Origin: Glaciecola sp. UBA2563
Lineage (GTDB): Bacteria > Pseudomonadota > Gammaproteobacteria > Enterobacterales > Alteromonadaceae
Direction: 5' to 3'
Length of the DNA: 64,000 nt
Assembly (NCBI GenBank): GCA_002340325.1
Contig: DDLV01000036.1
Location: forward strand, 1-64,000
A model generated the notes under the pieces. That model did no database searches. It saw nothing but the letters and a program-made list of their open reading frames with translations, and was not told the DNA's origin. Position 1 is the first letter of the stretch; the number at the start of each line of letters is the position of its first letter. The translations under genes were made by a program, and so were the position numbers. Shown here piece by piece: positions 27,480 to 37,635 of this stretch.

Positions 27480-30400
27480 ATGATAGCTTGGTTTGCAAAA
27501 AATGATGTGGCGGCAAACATTCTTTTAGTCGTCATTATGCTTGCGGGATTTTATGTCATGTCAACCAAAGTCCCGGTTGATATGTTTCCAGAAATCGAAA
27601 TTAATAGTGTAAATGTTTCTATGTCACTTCCTGCAGCTTCACCACAAGAGGTTGAAGAGGGCATTACGATAAAAGTAGAAGAAGCCGTTCAGGATCTTGA
27701 AGGCATTCGACAGATTACTTCGCAGAGCAGAGAAGGCAGTGCTTCTATCACCATTGAAGCAAAAGACGGATACGACGTCCGCGAACTTCTAGAAGAAGTA
27801 AAAATTCGAATAGATAGTATCAACAATTTCCCAATCGAAGCTGAAAACCTATTAGTCCAAGTTCCGCAAAGGCGTAGAGACGCTATTGGTGTTGTCATCT
27901 ATGGTGATTATGATGCGGTAACACTACGTCGATTTGCAGAAGATATTCGAGATGAGCTGGCGCAGTTAGACGCGGTGACACAGGCGATAATCGAAAATAC
28001 ACTTCCGTTTGAAATGTCAATTGAAATTCCTGAATGGGCACTTCGACAGTATGACTTGTCGTTGGAGCAAGTGGCAAATGTCGTGCGTCAAAATTCCAGA
28101 GATGTCTCAGCTGGGAATTTGCGCACAGAAGGAGGGGAAATATTCATTAGAAGCAGGGGACAGGCATATCGCGCCTCCGAGTTTGCCGAAATTCCCATCA
28201 TCACCAACCAAGATGGCAGTATGGTGAGATTGGGAGATATTGCGCAGATAAAAGATGCATTTGAAGAGACACCTCTGAAAACACGATTTAATGGCGTCTC
28301 GGCAATGGAAGTCGAGATATTTCGTTCGGGTAATGAAAGTATCATCGACATTACCGAAGCGGTTAGGCAATACATCGAAGACAAACGCCCACAATTGCCA
28401 CAAGGATTGTATATAGACTATTGGCGAGATCGCAGTAAGGCCATTAAAGCCAGGTTGGCGACATTAGGCAAAAGTGCATGGCAGGGTGCAATTCTTGTCA
28501 TTATTATGCTCGCGCTATTTTTGCGTCCGTCCGTCGCGTTTTGGGTGTGTTTAGGCATTCCAATGTGTTTCTTAGGTGCCTTTTTGTTTATGCCGGTGTT
28601 CGGGATTAGCATCAACTTGATGAGTCTCTTTGCATTTATATTGGTGCTGGGGATTGTTGTTGATGATGCCATTGTCACGGGCGAAAATGTGTATTCGCAT
28701 TTACAGAGGGGAGAGGAGCCTCTTGCTGCAGCCATCAATGGCACAAAAGAAGTGGCAATCCCTGTTACCTTTGGTATTTTGACAACAATCGCTGCGTTTA
28801 TCCCGCTTGCGTTCCAGGAAGGCCGGGGTAGTTGGTACGCATCGATAACGTATGTGATTGTGCCTGTGCTGCTGTTTTCGCTTATTGGGTCAAAATTTAT
28901 TTTGCCAGCTCATCTTAAACACGTTCGCCCACAGTCAACAAAGACCTCACGCTTTTCTCAATTTCAACAACGCATTGCATCCTCACTCGAGACATTTATA
29001 AAAAATGTCTATCAACCTGCGTTAGCGGTGGCAATGCGCTGGCGCTATGCCACGCTATTCACCATGGTAGGGTGCTTTTTTGTTGTCATGGGTACTATGT
29101 TTACTGGGCACACGAATTTCATATTCTTTCCTCGTGTGCAAAGCGAAGTGGCGACGGCAAACGTAATAATGCCAGCGGGCACTGCATTTGAAACTACCGA
29201 CAGTATTGTAGAAGCAATGACGCGTCATGCTCAGGACCTAAAAGAAGTGTACACAGACCCAGTCACTGGAGAGTCAGTAATAAGCAATATCTATTCGATA
29301 AGTGGCGGTAGAAACTCTACAACAGGCAGAGTGCGCGTCGAAACAGTACCTCCGGAAATCCGCACTATGGATGTAAAAACACAAGACATCGTGAATGAGT
29401 GGCGTAAGCGTGTCGGTCAGGTACCGGGTGCAGAACAGCTGAATTATCGCGCTGAGATCGGTGGTTGGGGAGGCGCGCCTATTGATATTGAGCTCAAGGG
29501 GCAAAATGCCACAGCATTGGCGGAAATTGCTGAAAAGCTGAAAGTAAAATTATCTGAATATGCTGGTGTTTTTGATATTGAAGATTCTCTTTCAGACGGT
29601 AAAGAAGAGTTACAACTGCAGCTTAAACCCGAAGCTCGCTTACTTGGGGTTAATTTAAGTACAGTGTCTGGTCAGGTCAGACAGGCAGTATATGGATTTG
29701 AAATTCAGCGAGTACAACGCGGTCGTGAAGAAGTGCGGGTGATGCTGAGGTATCCCGAGGAAGCTCGGCAGTCGATTGAAACGCTAGAACAAATGATGAT
29801 CCGTATCGGGCCCAATCGCGAAGTGCCACTATGGCAAGTCGCTAATGTTTACCCGGGATTAAGTCCAAATTCAATTACTCGTATTGACCGCCAGCGGACG
29901 GTTTCGGTGACATCGGATTTTGATAAACAAAACGCCAGTATGGGGCTTGTCAACGAAGAACTACAAGAATGGCTTGATGAAAACATTGTTGCTTATCCCG
30001 GCGTGACCTATGAAATGGGCGGCGAGGCAAGAGACCAAAGAGAGTCTAGCCAAGGGCTTGCTATTGGCGGGATCGGACTTGCAATCCTTATTTATATTTT
30101 GCTAGCGATACCGTTTAAATCCTATTCTCAACCTATCATTGTTATGTCGATTATTCCTTTTGGCATGATTGGCGCGGTGATAGGGCATTGGATCATGGGA
30201 CTAGATCTAACACTGCTGAGCTTCATGGGTATGCTCGCGTTAGCTGGCGTTGTGGTAAACGATTCTCTTGTGTTGGTTGATTACGTCAATAAACGCAGAG
30301 CAGCGGGCGCAAGTATAAAAGAGGCAGTCTACACCGCAGGTGGGCGGCGTTTCCGTCCCGTTTTATTAACGTCATTGACGACGTTCGCCGGGCTAATGCC

Positions 30401-30593
30401 GCTATTGTTTGAAAAATCAACGCAAGCGCAATTCTTAATACCGATGGCCGTCAGCTTAGGTTTCGGGATTTTATTTGCGACGCTAATTACCTTGTTTATC
30501 GTGCCAATGAATTACTTGATATTGGAAGATATTAGAGCGTACTTCAAACGCTATGGACGTGATATGAAGTCGTTGGTAGTGAAGCGGGCGTGA
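27480..30593 (+). CDS. RND-family multidrug efflux permease (HAE1-like)
   Basis: Inner-membrane proton-driven exporter of 1037 aa with the usual twelve transmembrane segments in two halves and two large periplasmic loops. The first loop follows helix 1 (VPVDMFPEIEINSVNVS), and the second begins after about residue 540. The TM4 acidic pair needed for proton transfer is present (GIVVDDAIVTGENV), with its C-terminal counterpart ALAGVVVNDSLVLVDYVN. The gene is paired with the adaptor above. No TolC-like outer-membrane gene is adjacent. The transported compounds cannot be predicted from sequence. Confidence 0.95.
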   Translation: MIAWFAKNDVAANILLVVIMLAGFYVMSTKVPVDMFPEIEINSVNVSMSLPAASPQEVEEGITIKVEEAVQDLEGIRQITSQSREGSASITIEAKDGYDVRELLEEVKIRIDSINNFPIEAENLLVQVPQRRRDAIGVVIYGDYDAVTLRRFAEDIRDELAQLDAVTQAIIENTLPFEMSIEIPEWALRQYDLSLEQVANVVRQNSRDVSAGNLRTEGGEIFIRSRGQAYRASEFAEIPIITNQDGSMVRLGDIAQIKDAFEETPLKTRFNGVSAMEVEIFRSGNESIIDITEAVRQYIEDKRPQLPQGLYIDYWRDRSKAIKARLATLGKSAWQGAILVIIMLALFLRPSVAFWVCLGIPMCFLGAFLFMPVFGISINLMSLFAFILVLGIVVDDAIVTGENVYSHLQRGEEPLAAAINGTKEVAIPVTFGILTTIAAFIPLAFQEGRGSWYASITYVIVPVLLFSLIGSKFILPAHLKHVRPQSTKTSRFSQFQQRIASSLETFIKNVYQPALAVAMRWRYATLFTMVGCFFVVMGTMFTGHTNFIFFPRVQSEVATANVIMPAGTAFETTDSIVEAMTRHAQDLKEVYTDPVTGESVISNIYSISGGRNSTTGRVRVETVPPEIRTMDVKTQDIVNEWRKRVGQVPGAEQLNYRAEIGGWGGAPIDIELKGQNATALAEIAEKLKVKLSEYAGVFDIEDSLSDGKEELQLQLKPEARLLGVNLSTVSGQVRQAVYGFEIQRVQRGREEVRVMLRYPEEARQSIETLEQMMIRIGPNREVPLWQVANVYPGLSPNSITRIDRQRTVSVTSDFDKQNASMGLVNEELQEWLDENIVAYPGVTYEMGGEARDQRESSQGLAIGGIGLAILIYILLAIPFKSYSQPIIVMSIIPFGMIGAVIGHWIMGLDLTLLSFMGMLALAGVVVNDSLVLVDYVNKRRAAGASIKEAVYTAGGRRFRPVLLTSLTTFAGLMPLLFEKSTQAQFLIPMAVSLGFGILFATLITLFIVPMNYLILEDIRAYFKRYGRDMKSLVVKRA

Positions 30594-30621
30594 TGGTGGC
30601 TTAAGTCAGGATTTACTCGTC

Positions 30622-30816
30622 ATCGTGATGAAAATCCAATGCTGTTCGTTTAAGCGATGCTATCTAGCTGCGGCATGTTAATTTTTAAAAGTCGCTTTGT
30701 ACCATCCATGGGCGCTTGGGCTCGCGCGTCCATGCGCGAGCACACTTTTAAAAATCAACATCCCTACGCTAGGCGCTTTATCGCTTAACCGAGCAGCATT
30801 GGATGAAAATCACGAT
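30622..30816. repeat. 195-bp imperfect palindrome (MITE- or REP-like repeat)
   Basis: Two 37-base arms (30622-30658 and 30780-30816) are reverse complements apart from six positions. An inner pair matches as well: 30672-30692 and 30744-30764. Near the centre is a perfect 8-bp hairpin with a 6-base loop, GCTCGCGC/GCGCGAGC (30720-30741). The RNA would fold into one long stem. The element is the main content of the 532-bp gap between the RND permease and cyclophilin genes, and I see nothing else there. No target duplication or transposase was found. Confidence 0.72.
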
Positions 30817-31125
30817 CTCCTTGGCTCAGCAACCATTTTGCGATGCCTAGTAAAACGCTTGTTTTATAAGAAAGGTGATTAAAGAAATGAGTCGTTGTTG
30901 AGTAAAGAAAGGCCAGCCGCCACTCAATGTTAAGAGTGTTGGTTTGTGCGCATAGCATATACCCACCATTGACCAAAATCGCATTAATGAGCGGTACTGT
31001 TAGGGTGGTTTTGGCAAATCGGTACTCAAATTAAAATGTGATATTGCTGAGTCGTATAAATTTATGCGGTTTTATTTGGGTACACTCTAAACAAACCAGT
31101 GGCATTCTGGGAAGTAACGAGGGCA

Positions 31126-31743
31126 TCACTCTGGCAATATCGTTACCTTATTCAACAAAATCGGCTCGACGGGGACTTCATAGAAGCGTGCGACTACATT
31201 GTATTCCGTATCAACAATTGCCATTTCGTCAATCACACTTTGCCCTTCTATTACCATTCCAAATACCGTGTAACCCCAGTTTTTGCCTGGGTTTAAATTG
31301 TCGTTATCTTTTGCGTTGAAGAAGAACTGTCGCTTAGCTGAATGCTGGTCGTCCATTCGCGCCATTGCAATGGTGTATGCGTCGTTTTTTAGTCCGTTGC
31401 CAGATTCATTGAAAATTGATGAGAACTCGGTTTTTTCTTTAAACTCAGCGGTATAGCCGCCACCTTGGACAATGTATTCAAAAACAACGCGATGAAAAAT
31501 CGTATCGTCATATTGTCCTAGCTTGGTATATCTAAGGAAGTTATTCACGGTAATCGGAGCGCGCTTGCGATTCAGTTCAACCACGATATCTCCCATGTTA
31601 GTTTCAAACTTAACTCTCGGGTAATAGTTGTTGGGTTGCACACTTGCGCCAAGATCGTTTTTGTTTGCATGGACGTGTGACTGCGCAAACAACAGCAAAC
31701 TAAATGTGAAAATAAAAACGCACTTTTTGGTTATTTCTTTCAT
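31126..31743 (-). CDS. Periplasmic cyclophilin-type peptidyl-prolyl isomerase
   Basis: Cyclophilin-family prolyl isomerase exported to the periplasm by a signal peptide (MKEITKKCVFIFTFSLLLFA, cut near VHA-NK). The core has FETNMGDIVVELNRKRAPIT, then YDDTIFHRVVFEYIVQGGGY and the later NPGKNWGYTVFGMVIEGQSV. The catalytic Arg is in FHR and the Gln in VQGG. I chose ATG 31743 over the longer frames because GAGATAACA lies just before it and the signal peptide then begins correctly. The rlmG stop is at 31764, so the two genes are 20 bp apart and probably cotranscribed. Confidence 0.88.
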   Translation of the reverse strand: MKEITKKCVFIFTFSLLLFAQSHVHANKNDLGASVQPNNYYPRVKFETNMGDIVVELNRKRAPITVNNFLRYTKLGQYDDTIFHRVVFEYIVQGGGYTAEFKEKTEFSSIFNESGNGLKNDAYTIAMARMDDQHSAKRQFFFNAKDNDNLNPGKNWGYTVFGMVIEGQSVIDEMAIVDTEYNVVARFYEVPVEPILLNKVTILPE

Positions 31744-31763
31744 TGTTATCTCAAACATGGTTA

Positions 31764-32930
31764 TCAACTTTTTGAAGCACAATAGACACTGAATTTCTTA
31801 TTTCGGGCAATAATTTCGACGCGATTAAAAAGCTTTTTCAACTTTACCATATAGTTAAGTTGGCGATTAGCGACAATTCGCAGTTCACCTGCTGGCGTCA
31901 AAAATTGGCTGGCATCTTTAAACATCTGCCAGGCAATTTCTTCTGTAATTGCGTTGTTCTGATGAAAAGGTGGATTGCATAATATCGTATCAATCTTGCC
32001 TTTTAAGCTTGATGGCAACCCCGTGAGCGAATGTGATTGAAGAAAATGACACCTATCAACAACACCAGCCGCTTCCGCTGTTGCTTTTGCTGAAGCAATT
32101 GCAGAGCTAGACTCATCAACAAAATAGACCTCACAATTATTCGTTTGTTTTAAAAAACTGATACCTAAAACACCATTTCCGCAACCGAGATCGATTACTC
32201 GCTGAGTATCAGCGCACTCTCGATTACCCAAATACCTAAGGAAAAAACGTGCGCCGATGTCAAGGTGATCACGACAAAACACATTGACTTCATTGATTAA
32301 TGCAAAATTGAGGGCATCATCTTTGACAATAATAGGGGCAGGGCGGCTAGCATTACTTTTACCTGCAGGTGTCGAAAAAATTAATCGCGACTTCTTTTTC
32401 GCCAGAGAAGTCGACGCAGTGCCAATGTATTTTTCAAATAGGCCTAGAACTGTTTTCGTCACGAGTGTTATTTTTCCAGCTGCAATAACAATAGTATCTG
32501 GTGTTACTTTGTCCTGCAGCGAGATCAGTTCATCTTCTAGTAATGCGAGTGTTTTGGGGATTTTGATAAGCACCAGTTTGTAAGGTGATTGTCCAGCTAA
32601 AAGGGGCCTCCGAAACTCAAAAGTGTCCGACACATTAAGCGGCTTTCGCTCATGCTTTGCGTTGCGTTCCGAATTTTTTTCAATAGCTGTCTTTGCCATC
32701 AAGGAATCTGTCACGAGGGCTCGGTCATAGTCTGTCAGCGCGCATGAGAGTGCACCAAACTCATCGTTCATAATACAAATAGGCGAGGGAAGTTGCGTAT
32801 TGAAGTGTTCATTCAGATAGTTCAGTAGGTATTCATCTGCAGAATCCCACGCTTGCAATGATGCATTTCGCGTGGTTGGGAATCTATACAGTTGGAGACT
32901 GCCAAAGGGCGTTGTAAACTCGGTCTTCAT
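31764..32930 (-). CDS. rlmG: 23S rRNA (guanine-1835-N2)-methyltransferase RlmG
   Basis: SAM-dependent methyltransferase that modifies G1835 of 23S rRNA. The N-terminal half is a degenerate copy of the methyltransferase fold (residues 1-190). The C-terminal MTS domain has the SAM motif VIDLGCGNGVLGISFLKQ and the catalytic CNPPFHQ motif. The length of 388 aa is near E. coli RlmG (378 aa). The assignment over RsmC-like proteins rests on the DUF-type N-half and length. Confidence 0.85.
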   Translation of the reverse strand: MKTEFTTPFGSLQLYRFPTTRNASLQAWDSADEYLLNYLNEHFNTQLPSPICIMNDEFGALSCALTDYDRALVTDSLMAKTAIEKNSERNAKHERKPLNVSDTFEFRRPLLAGQSPYKLVLIKIPKTLALLEDELISLQDKVTPDTIVIAAGKITLVTKTVLGLFEKYIGTASTSLAKKKSRLIFSTPAGKSNASRPAPIIVKDDALNFALINEVNVFCRDHLDIGARFFLRYLGNRECADTQRVIDLGCGNGVLGISFLKQTNNCEVYFVDESSSAIASAKATAEAAGVVDRCHFLQSHSLTGLPSSLKGKIDTILCNPPFHQNNAITEEIAWQMFKDASQFLTPAGELRIVANRQLNYMVKLKKLFNRVEIIARNKKFSVYCASKS

Positions 32931-33048
32931 ATCTACCGTATTGGAATGTTTAGCGCAGTAAATATACTCTAATGAAGAAGCGCTATCGAGGCTACAACTT
33001 CTTGCAAATACAAACGAGTATTTTTCAAATTAAGGGCGCTTACATCAT

Positions 33049-33675
33049 ATGCAACAAACGCAATTGTTTCCGAGTGACTCACAGCGCAATGACTGCACTA
33101 AAATAGAAATGCCTGATGCTGATGTTCGATTTTATCCTAATTGGATGGAGCATTCTGACGCGCTTAAAGCCTTCAAGACGCTTCAAAGTGAACTTCAATG
33201 GACACAACAGGACATAGTAATTTTTGGTAAAAAGCATAAATCACCGAGACTACAAGCATGGTATGGAGACGCCGACGCTGTGTATACCTATTCTGGTTTG
33301 AAAATGACGCCTTTACCTTGGCATAACACCCTATTGCGGATCAAAAAGGCGTGTGAAGAAGTAGCTAACATTACCTTTAATTCCGTCTTAGCAAATCTCT
33401 ATCGTACAGGTGCTGATAGCATGGGGTTTCACGCAGATAATGAAGCGGAGCTCGGCGATATGCCCGTTATTGCGTCGGTTAGTCTGGGTGCTACTCGAAA
33501 TTTTGACTTTATTCACAATAAAACCAAAGAAAAGGTACGAGTTCCGTTAACCGACGGTAGCCTATTGATAATGCAGGGTCAAACCCAATCGCATTGGAAG
33601 CATGGCATAAACAAAACGAAACGGGTTACAATGCCGCGTATTAACCTGACGTTTCGTCATATCACGCAACGTTAA
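33049..33675 (+). CDS. AlkB-family alpha-ketoglutarate-dependent dioxygenase
   Basis: Iron/2-oxoglutarate oxygenase predicted to remove alkyl groups from DNA or RNA bases. The substrate loop region is APRLQAWYGD-like (SPRLQAWYGDADAVYTYSG). The iron ligands are His128-x-Asp130 in MGFHADNEAELG, with the distal His in QSHWKHGINKT and the cosubstrate motif RINLTFR (R-x-N-x-T-x-R). The length of 208 aa matches AlkB. It lies 25 bp before bolA and could share its transcript. No Ada box was seen. Confidence 0.9.
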   Translation: MQQTQLFPSDSQRNDCTKIEMPDADVRFYPNWMEHSDALKAFKTLQSELQWTQQDIVIFGKKHKSPRLQAWYGDADAVYTYSGLKMTPLPWHNTLLRIKKACEEVANITFNSVLANLYRTGADSMGFHADNEAELGDMPVIASVSLGATRNFDFIHNKTKEKVRVPLTDGSLLIMQGQTQSHWKHGINKTKRVTMPRINLTFRHITQR

Positions 33676-33700
33676 CTTATTGGAACCGCGTTATATAAAC

Positions 33701-34021
33701 ATGAAAACACAAACAACGATAACCGAAAAAATACAGCAAGCGATTACACCTGATGTGCTTCACGTCGAAAATGAAAGCCACATGCACAGTGTTCCACCAA
33801 ATTCCGAAACCCATTTTAAAGTAACGATTGTCAGCGACGAATTTGAAGGTAAACGTCTTTTACAACGTCATCGCCTTGTCAATGGCTTGTTAAGTGATGA
33901 GTTAGCAGGTCCAGTGCATGCACTTGCATTACATACCTATACAAGCGCAGAGTGGGTAAAAAAGAACGGACAATCGCCTGACTCCCCAAGTTGTATGGGT
34001 GGGGATAAATCGGCGAAGTAA
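33701..34021 (+). CDS. BolA family protein
   Basis: Small protein of 106 aa that teams with monothiol glutaredoxins in iron-sulfur homeostasis and affects cell shape. The signature GKRLLQRHRLVNGLLSDELAG-type region is present, with its helix (HALALHTYTSAEW) and the conserved His in ENESHMHSVPPNSETHFKV. The C-terminal tail beyond WVKKNG is short and polar. I chose ATG 33701 rather than TTG 33680. It lies between alkB-like and chrA-like genes. Whether it is BolA or an IbaG-like paralogue is not settled by length alone. Confidence 0.86.
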   Translation: MKTQTTITEKIQQAITPDVLHVENESHMHSVPPNSETHFKVTIVSDEFEGKRLLQRHRLVNGLLSDELAGPVHALALHTYTSAEWVKKNGQSPDSPSCMGGDKSAK

Positions 34022-34050
34022 TTTCTGGGATAGGGAGTCTTCACACGTCA

Positions 34051-35247
34051 ATGTCGAGAAACACTCATCATCCGCTGCGTGAGGTATTTTGGCAGTTTTT
34101 AAAACTAGGGTGCACGTCATTTGGTGGCCCTGTTGCACATCTTGGTTATTTTCGACAAAGTCTTGTTGCTAACCGTCAGTGGATGAACGATGAAGACTAC
34201 GCGCAGCTTGTTGCAATCTGCCAGTTTTTACCCGGTCCTGCGAGTAGCCAGGTCGGCTTTGCATTGGGCATTCATCGCGCGGGTTGGTTGGGCGGAATCA
34301 TTGCCTTTTTATGCTTTACGTTGCCTTCAGTATTGCTTCTTATTGTTTTTGCTGAGGCCGTTACTAAGTTGCCCAGCAACTGGCAATCAGCCACCATTGA
34401 CGCATTAAAATTAGTCGCGGTCATTGTGGTGTTTCAAGCGGTGTTGGGTATGTGGCAAAATATTTGTGCTGATGTCAGAACAAAAGCCATTGCCATCACG
34501 AGTTTTGTTGTTTTGTTATTCGCGTATATTAGTGCCATTCACCTTATTGTGCTCGCAGCTGCTGCTATTGCAGGTATTAGTGTCTTAAACGTGCCGGAAC
34601 AACAAAGACAGTCTCTTTCATTCAAGATTTCAAAACGCGTTGGCTTAGCATGCCTTTGTGCATTTTTTGTGTTGCTTATATCCTCGATTTTTCTTCTGCG
34701 CACGTCGGCTACGCCTGACTTAGGGCAGATATTTTTTAGCTTTTATGAAACAGGCGCTCTCATATTTGGCGGGGGGCATGTTGTGTTGCCGATGCTACAA
34801 CAAAGCGTTGTTCAAACCGGTTGGGTTAGTGAAGAGACCTTTATAGTGGGATACGGTGCAGCACAAGCAGTGCCGGGCCCTTTGTTTACACTGGCTTCAT
34901 TTTTGGGTTATGAATTAAACACAGGTTACGCGCCGTTATTGGTGGCTATGATTGCGACCATCGCCATATTCTTACCCGGTTTCTTGCTTCTAATAGGCGT
35001 TTTACCATTTTGGCAAACGTTGAATCAGTATCCAATCATTGCTAACGCCATTGCTGGATTAAACGCTGGCGTGGTAGGTTTGTTAGCTGCTACTTTCTTA
35101 AATCCAATAGTGTTCACAAGTGTCCAGTCCGTCTACGATATAGTGTTCGTCGTGATAGGGTGTTTATGCGCTGTTTTGTTAAAACTATCCATAGCCAAGA
35201 TCATCTTACTGTGCATTGCTTACAGCGCAATTAGCATATTTGTGTAA
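34051..35247 (+). CDS. chrA: Chromate efflux transporter ChrA
   Basis: Two-domain CHR-family membrane protein of 398 aa that exports chromate, conferring resistance. The two homologous halves each begin with a family motif: FLKLGCTSFGGPVAHLGYFR with FLPGPASSQVGFALG, and GALIFGGGHVVLPMLQQ with AQAVPGPLFTLASFLGY. It has about ten hydrophobic segments. The start is ATG 34051 after AGGGAGTCTT. The bolA stop lies 29 bp upstream. The substrate is inferred from family. No chrB regulator is present. Confidence 0.88.
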   Translation: MSRNTHHPLREVFWQFLKLGCTSFGGPVAHLGYFRQSLVANRQWMNDEDYAQLVAICQFLPGPASSQVGFALGIHRAGWLGGIIAFLCFTLPSVLLLIVFAEAVTKLPSNWQSATIDALKLVAVIVVFQAVLGMWQNICADVRTKAIAITSFVVLLFAYISAIHLIVLAAAAIAGISVLNVPEQQRQSLSFKISKRVGLACLCAFFVLLISSIFLLRTSATPDLGQIFFSFYETGALIFGGGHVVLPMLQQSVVQTGWVSEETFIVGYGAAQAVPGPLFTLASFLGYELNTGYAPLLVAMIATIAIFLPGFLLLIGVLPFWQTLNQYPIIANAIAGLNAGVVGLLAATFLNPIVFTSVQSVYDIVFVVIGCLCAVLLKLSIAKIILLCIAYSAISIFV

Positions 35248-35372
35248 CCTACTAGTACTTATCCGTATTCAGCTTAACCGAATGTAGATCATGCCGATAA
35301 ATCAATAGGCATAGATATATCCATATAAATTACGCTGTATTTGAAGCGTTAACGTCATTAGAAAGAGAACTC

Positions 35373-37487
35373 ATGAATACCAGATGTACATCCAGCTGGT
35401 TTGATGTAAATCATGCAACGCGCCTGTGCGTTGTTTGTGCTTTGTGTTTTTTCTTTTGCTTTAAAACGTATGCGGCAATAGATGAAAATCAATTGACATC
35501 GAAACTGCGTAAAATTGATGAAATCAGGGTTGAAGTAGGAGACCTAGAGCAAGCTAGGCAACTGATAAATCAGCTTTATGAACAGATCGATGCTGAGAGT
35601 CAACCACACCTTTACCAACAGATAAGCCGTCAAGATGCGCTTTTGTTAATGGATGAAAACAGCTATGCGCAAGCCATTGAAGTGTTAAAGAAAGCCCTGG
35701 TGTATGCAAATGAATCAGAGAATGAATATGACATTTCCAAAATAGAATACGATATTGCCACTAGTGAAATCCAGCTAGGAAATTATGAAGAGGCGCTTAG
35801 AACACTAAATCGCGCACAATCACGTTTACAAGGGAAAGAGGATAATAAGTCCCTCGAATTGTATGCTGATATATCCAGTATTCTTTCTAATGCACTTATT
35901 GCATTTGAATTATATGAAGAAGCCATTGCGGAACTAGAAAAAGCTGTGGATATTTACACAGCGATCGATGACGAAGAAGGGATCGCTACATCTTTGTTTT
36001 ATCTGGCTGACTTGAATGTTGTAATCGCAAACTATGAGGCCGCCGAACGTTATCTATCACAGACATATGAATATGATCTAAAAAGCGGCATACCAAGGTT
36101 TATTGCATCCACCGCCTTTCAGCTGGGCTTCGTTTATCAAGCCTTGGGCAATGAATCAAAGGCGCTTGAGATGGCATCAAATGCATTGCAGATATACAAA
36201 GATTTAAAAGCGCCGATTGATATTGCGCTCACTAAGGAGCTACTTTTAGACATCGAATTTACATTTACCCCTTTGCCAGAACAGTTAAATTCAGCGTACG
36301 CGTTACTTGAAGAGGTTCAGAAAATTGGTGATGTTGATTTGGTTTTTTCTGTCTATGATTTGCTATCGAGAATGTTGTTGCATGAAAAAGCATATGACGA
36401 AGCAAATAGCATTCTCAATACGGCTATCGATAAAGCTGCCGCATTAGGGCAAGGACATGATGTGAGCTTTTTAAAAGAGAACCTGCATCAAGTCCTTGCT
36501 AGAAAGGGAGATTTTGCAAGTGCTTACGAACAACTCACGACTTTGAGAAATTCGGAACTTGAACAGTACGATAGGCGTCAAGAAAGATTGCTATCATCGA
36601 TTAAGTTAACCTCTGATCTTGCGCTGCAACAAGCGAAAATCGAGGTGTTAGAGCAAGAAAAAATACAAGCTGAGTTGCGGTCATTATCGGAGCGTCAAAC
36701 GCGTACGACACAGTTAATAGCAGTTGTCTCAAGTTTCATCGTGTTAATAGGCTTGATTACCGTATGGCGCAAGAAGAAACTCGCGGTATATTTACAAGAA
36801 AAGGTAAATCAAGCCACTGCGGACTTAGACATAGCCAATAAAGAACTAAATGTCGCGTTACAAAACATGGAAGAGTTAAGTTATACGGATGATTTAACCA
36901 AGCTAAACAATAGACGTTTTGTTCAAAAGCAATACGAAAACTTTTCACGGACACGTCGTGTTCTTGACAAGCAGAGTGAACGCTACCTATTTTTGTTTGA
37001 TATTGATAAATTCAAATCGATTAATGATACATATGGTCACGATATTGGGGACAAGGTCCTTGTTGAGTTTGCAAAAAGACTCAAATCATCCTTTCGAAAT
37101 GGAGATCTTTGCGTTAGATGGGGAGGGGAAGAGTTTGCGGTGATTGCAAACTTACCCAATAAAGCGGCAGCCGAGGAAAAGGCGAGAATGGTAAGAGCAA
37201 ATATTAATAGCACAGAGTTTAACGTAATTGATGATGCCCAATCCTTGCCGGTGCGAACTTCTTTTGGGGTCTGTCGGCTGGAGGAAAGCTATCTTGATAA
37301 AACACTCAGCTATTGGATAAATATCGTAGATTCACTTTTATACATTGCCAAAGAATCTGGCAGAGATACGTGGATCATTTTGGACGACGAGCACATCATT
37401 GATGATAGCGCAGATATACGACAGACTGTTATTTCTAAACCGCAAGCATTTATAAGCAATACCGAAAGACTCTTGGAGAACGTGTGA
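35373..37487 (+). CDS. TPR-repeat diguanylate cyclase (GGDEF)
   Basis: 704-aa signalling enzyme. An N-terminal hydrophobic segment (residues 16-35) exports a periplasmic region that is helical and rich in TPR-like repeats (residues about 45-420, with ALVYANESENEYDISKIEY and similar). A second membrane span lies near residue 450 (IAVVSSFIVLIGLITVW), then a coiled coil leads to the GGDEF domain. Its motifs are YTDDLTKLNNRRF, FDIDKFKSINDTYGHDIGD and RWGGEEFAVIA (GGEEF). Cyclic di-GMP synthesis is therefore likely. The input is unknown. Confidence 0.9.
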   Translation: MNTRCTSSWFDVNHATRLCVVCALCFFFCFKTYAAIDENQLTSKLRKIDEIRVEVGDLEQARQLINQLYEQIDAESQPHLYQQISRQDALLLMDENSYAQAIEVLKKALVYANESENEYDISKIEYDIATSEIQLGNYEEALRTLNRAQSRLQGKEDNKSLELYADISSILSNALIAFELYEEAIAELEKAVDIYTAIDDEEGIATSLFYLADLNVVIANYEAAERYLSQTYEYDLKSGIPRFIASTAFQLGFVYQALGNESKALEMASNALQIYKDLKAPIDIALTKELLLDIEFTFTPLPEQLNSAYALLEEVQKIGDVDLVFSVYDLLSRMLLHEKAYDEANSILNTAIDKAAALGQGHDVSFLKENLHQVLARKGDFASAYEQLTTLRNSELEQYDRRQERLLSSIKLTSDLALQQAKIEVLEQEKIQAELRSLSERQTRTTQLIAVVSSFIVLIGLITVWRKKKLAVYLQEKVNQATADLDIANKELNVALQNMEELSYTDDLTKLNNRRFVQKQYENFSRTRRVLDKQSERYLFLFDIDKFKSINDTYGHDIGDKVLVEFAKRLKSSFRNGDLCVRWGGEEFAVIANLPNKAAAEEKARMVRANINSTEFNVIDDAQSLPVRTSFGVCRLEESYLDKTLSYWINIVDSLLYIAKESGRDTWIILDDEHIIDDSADIRQTVISKPQAFISNTERLLENV

Positions 37488-37635
37488 GCTCGTATCGTTG
37501 CGAACTTACAGTGTGGTCTATTGTATAGGCTTAAGTGAATTCTTGTTCATATATTTTTCTGAAAGTGTTCTCGCGTTTAGACAATAAGATATACTTGTAA
37601 CTTAAGTCAAAGAATCAACAGTTGTCGGATAGTTC

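Noticed and set aside
30697..30882. Open frame of 61 codons on the plus strand within the large palindrome
   Set aside because: It runs through the inverted repeat and has repeat-like composition, no ribosome site and no domain. It is most likely a translation of the repeat.
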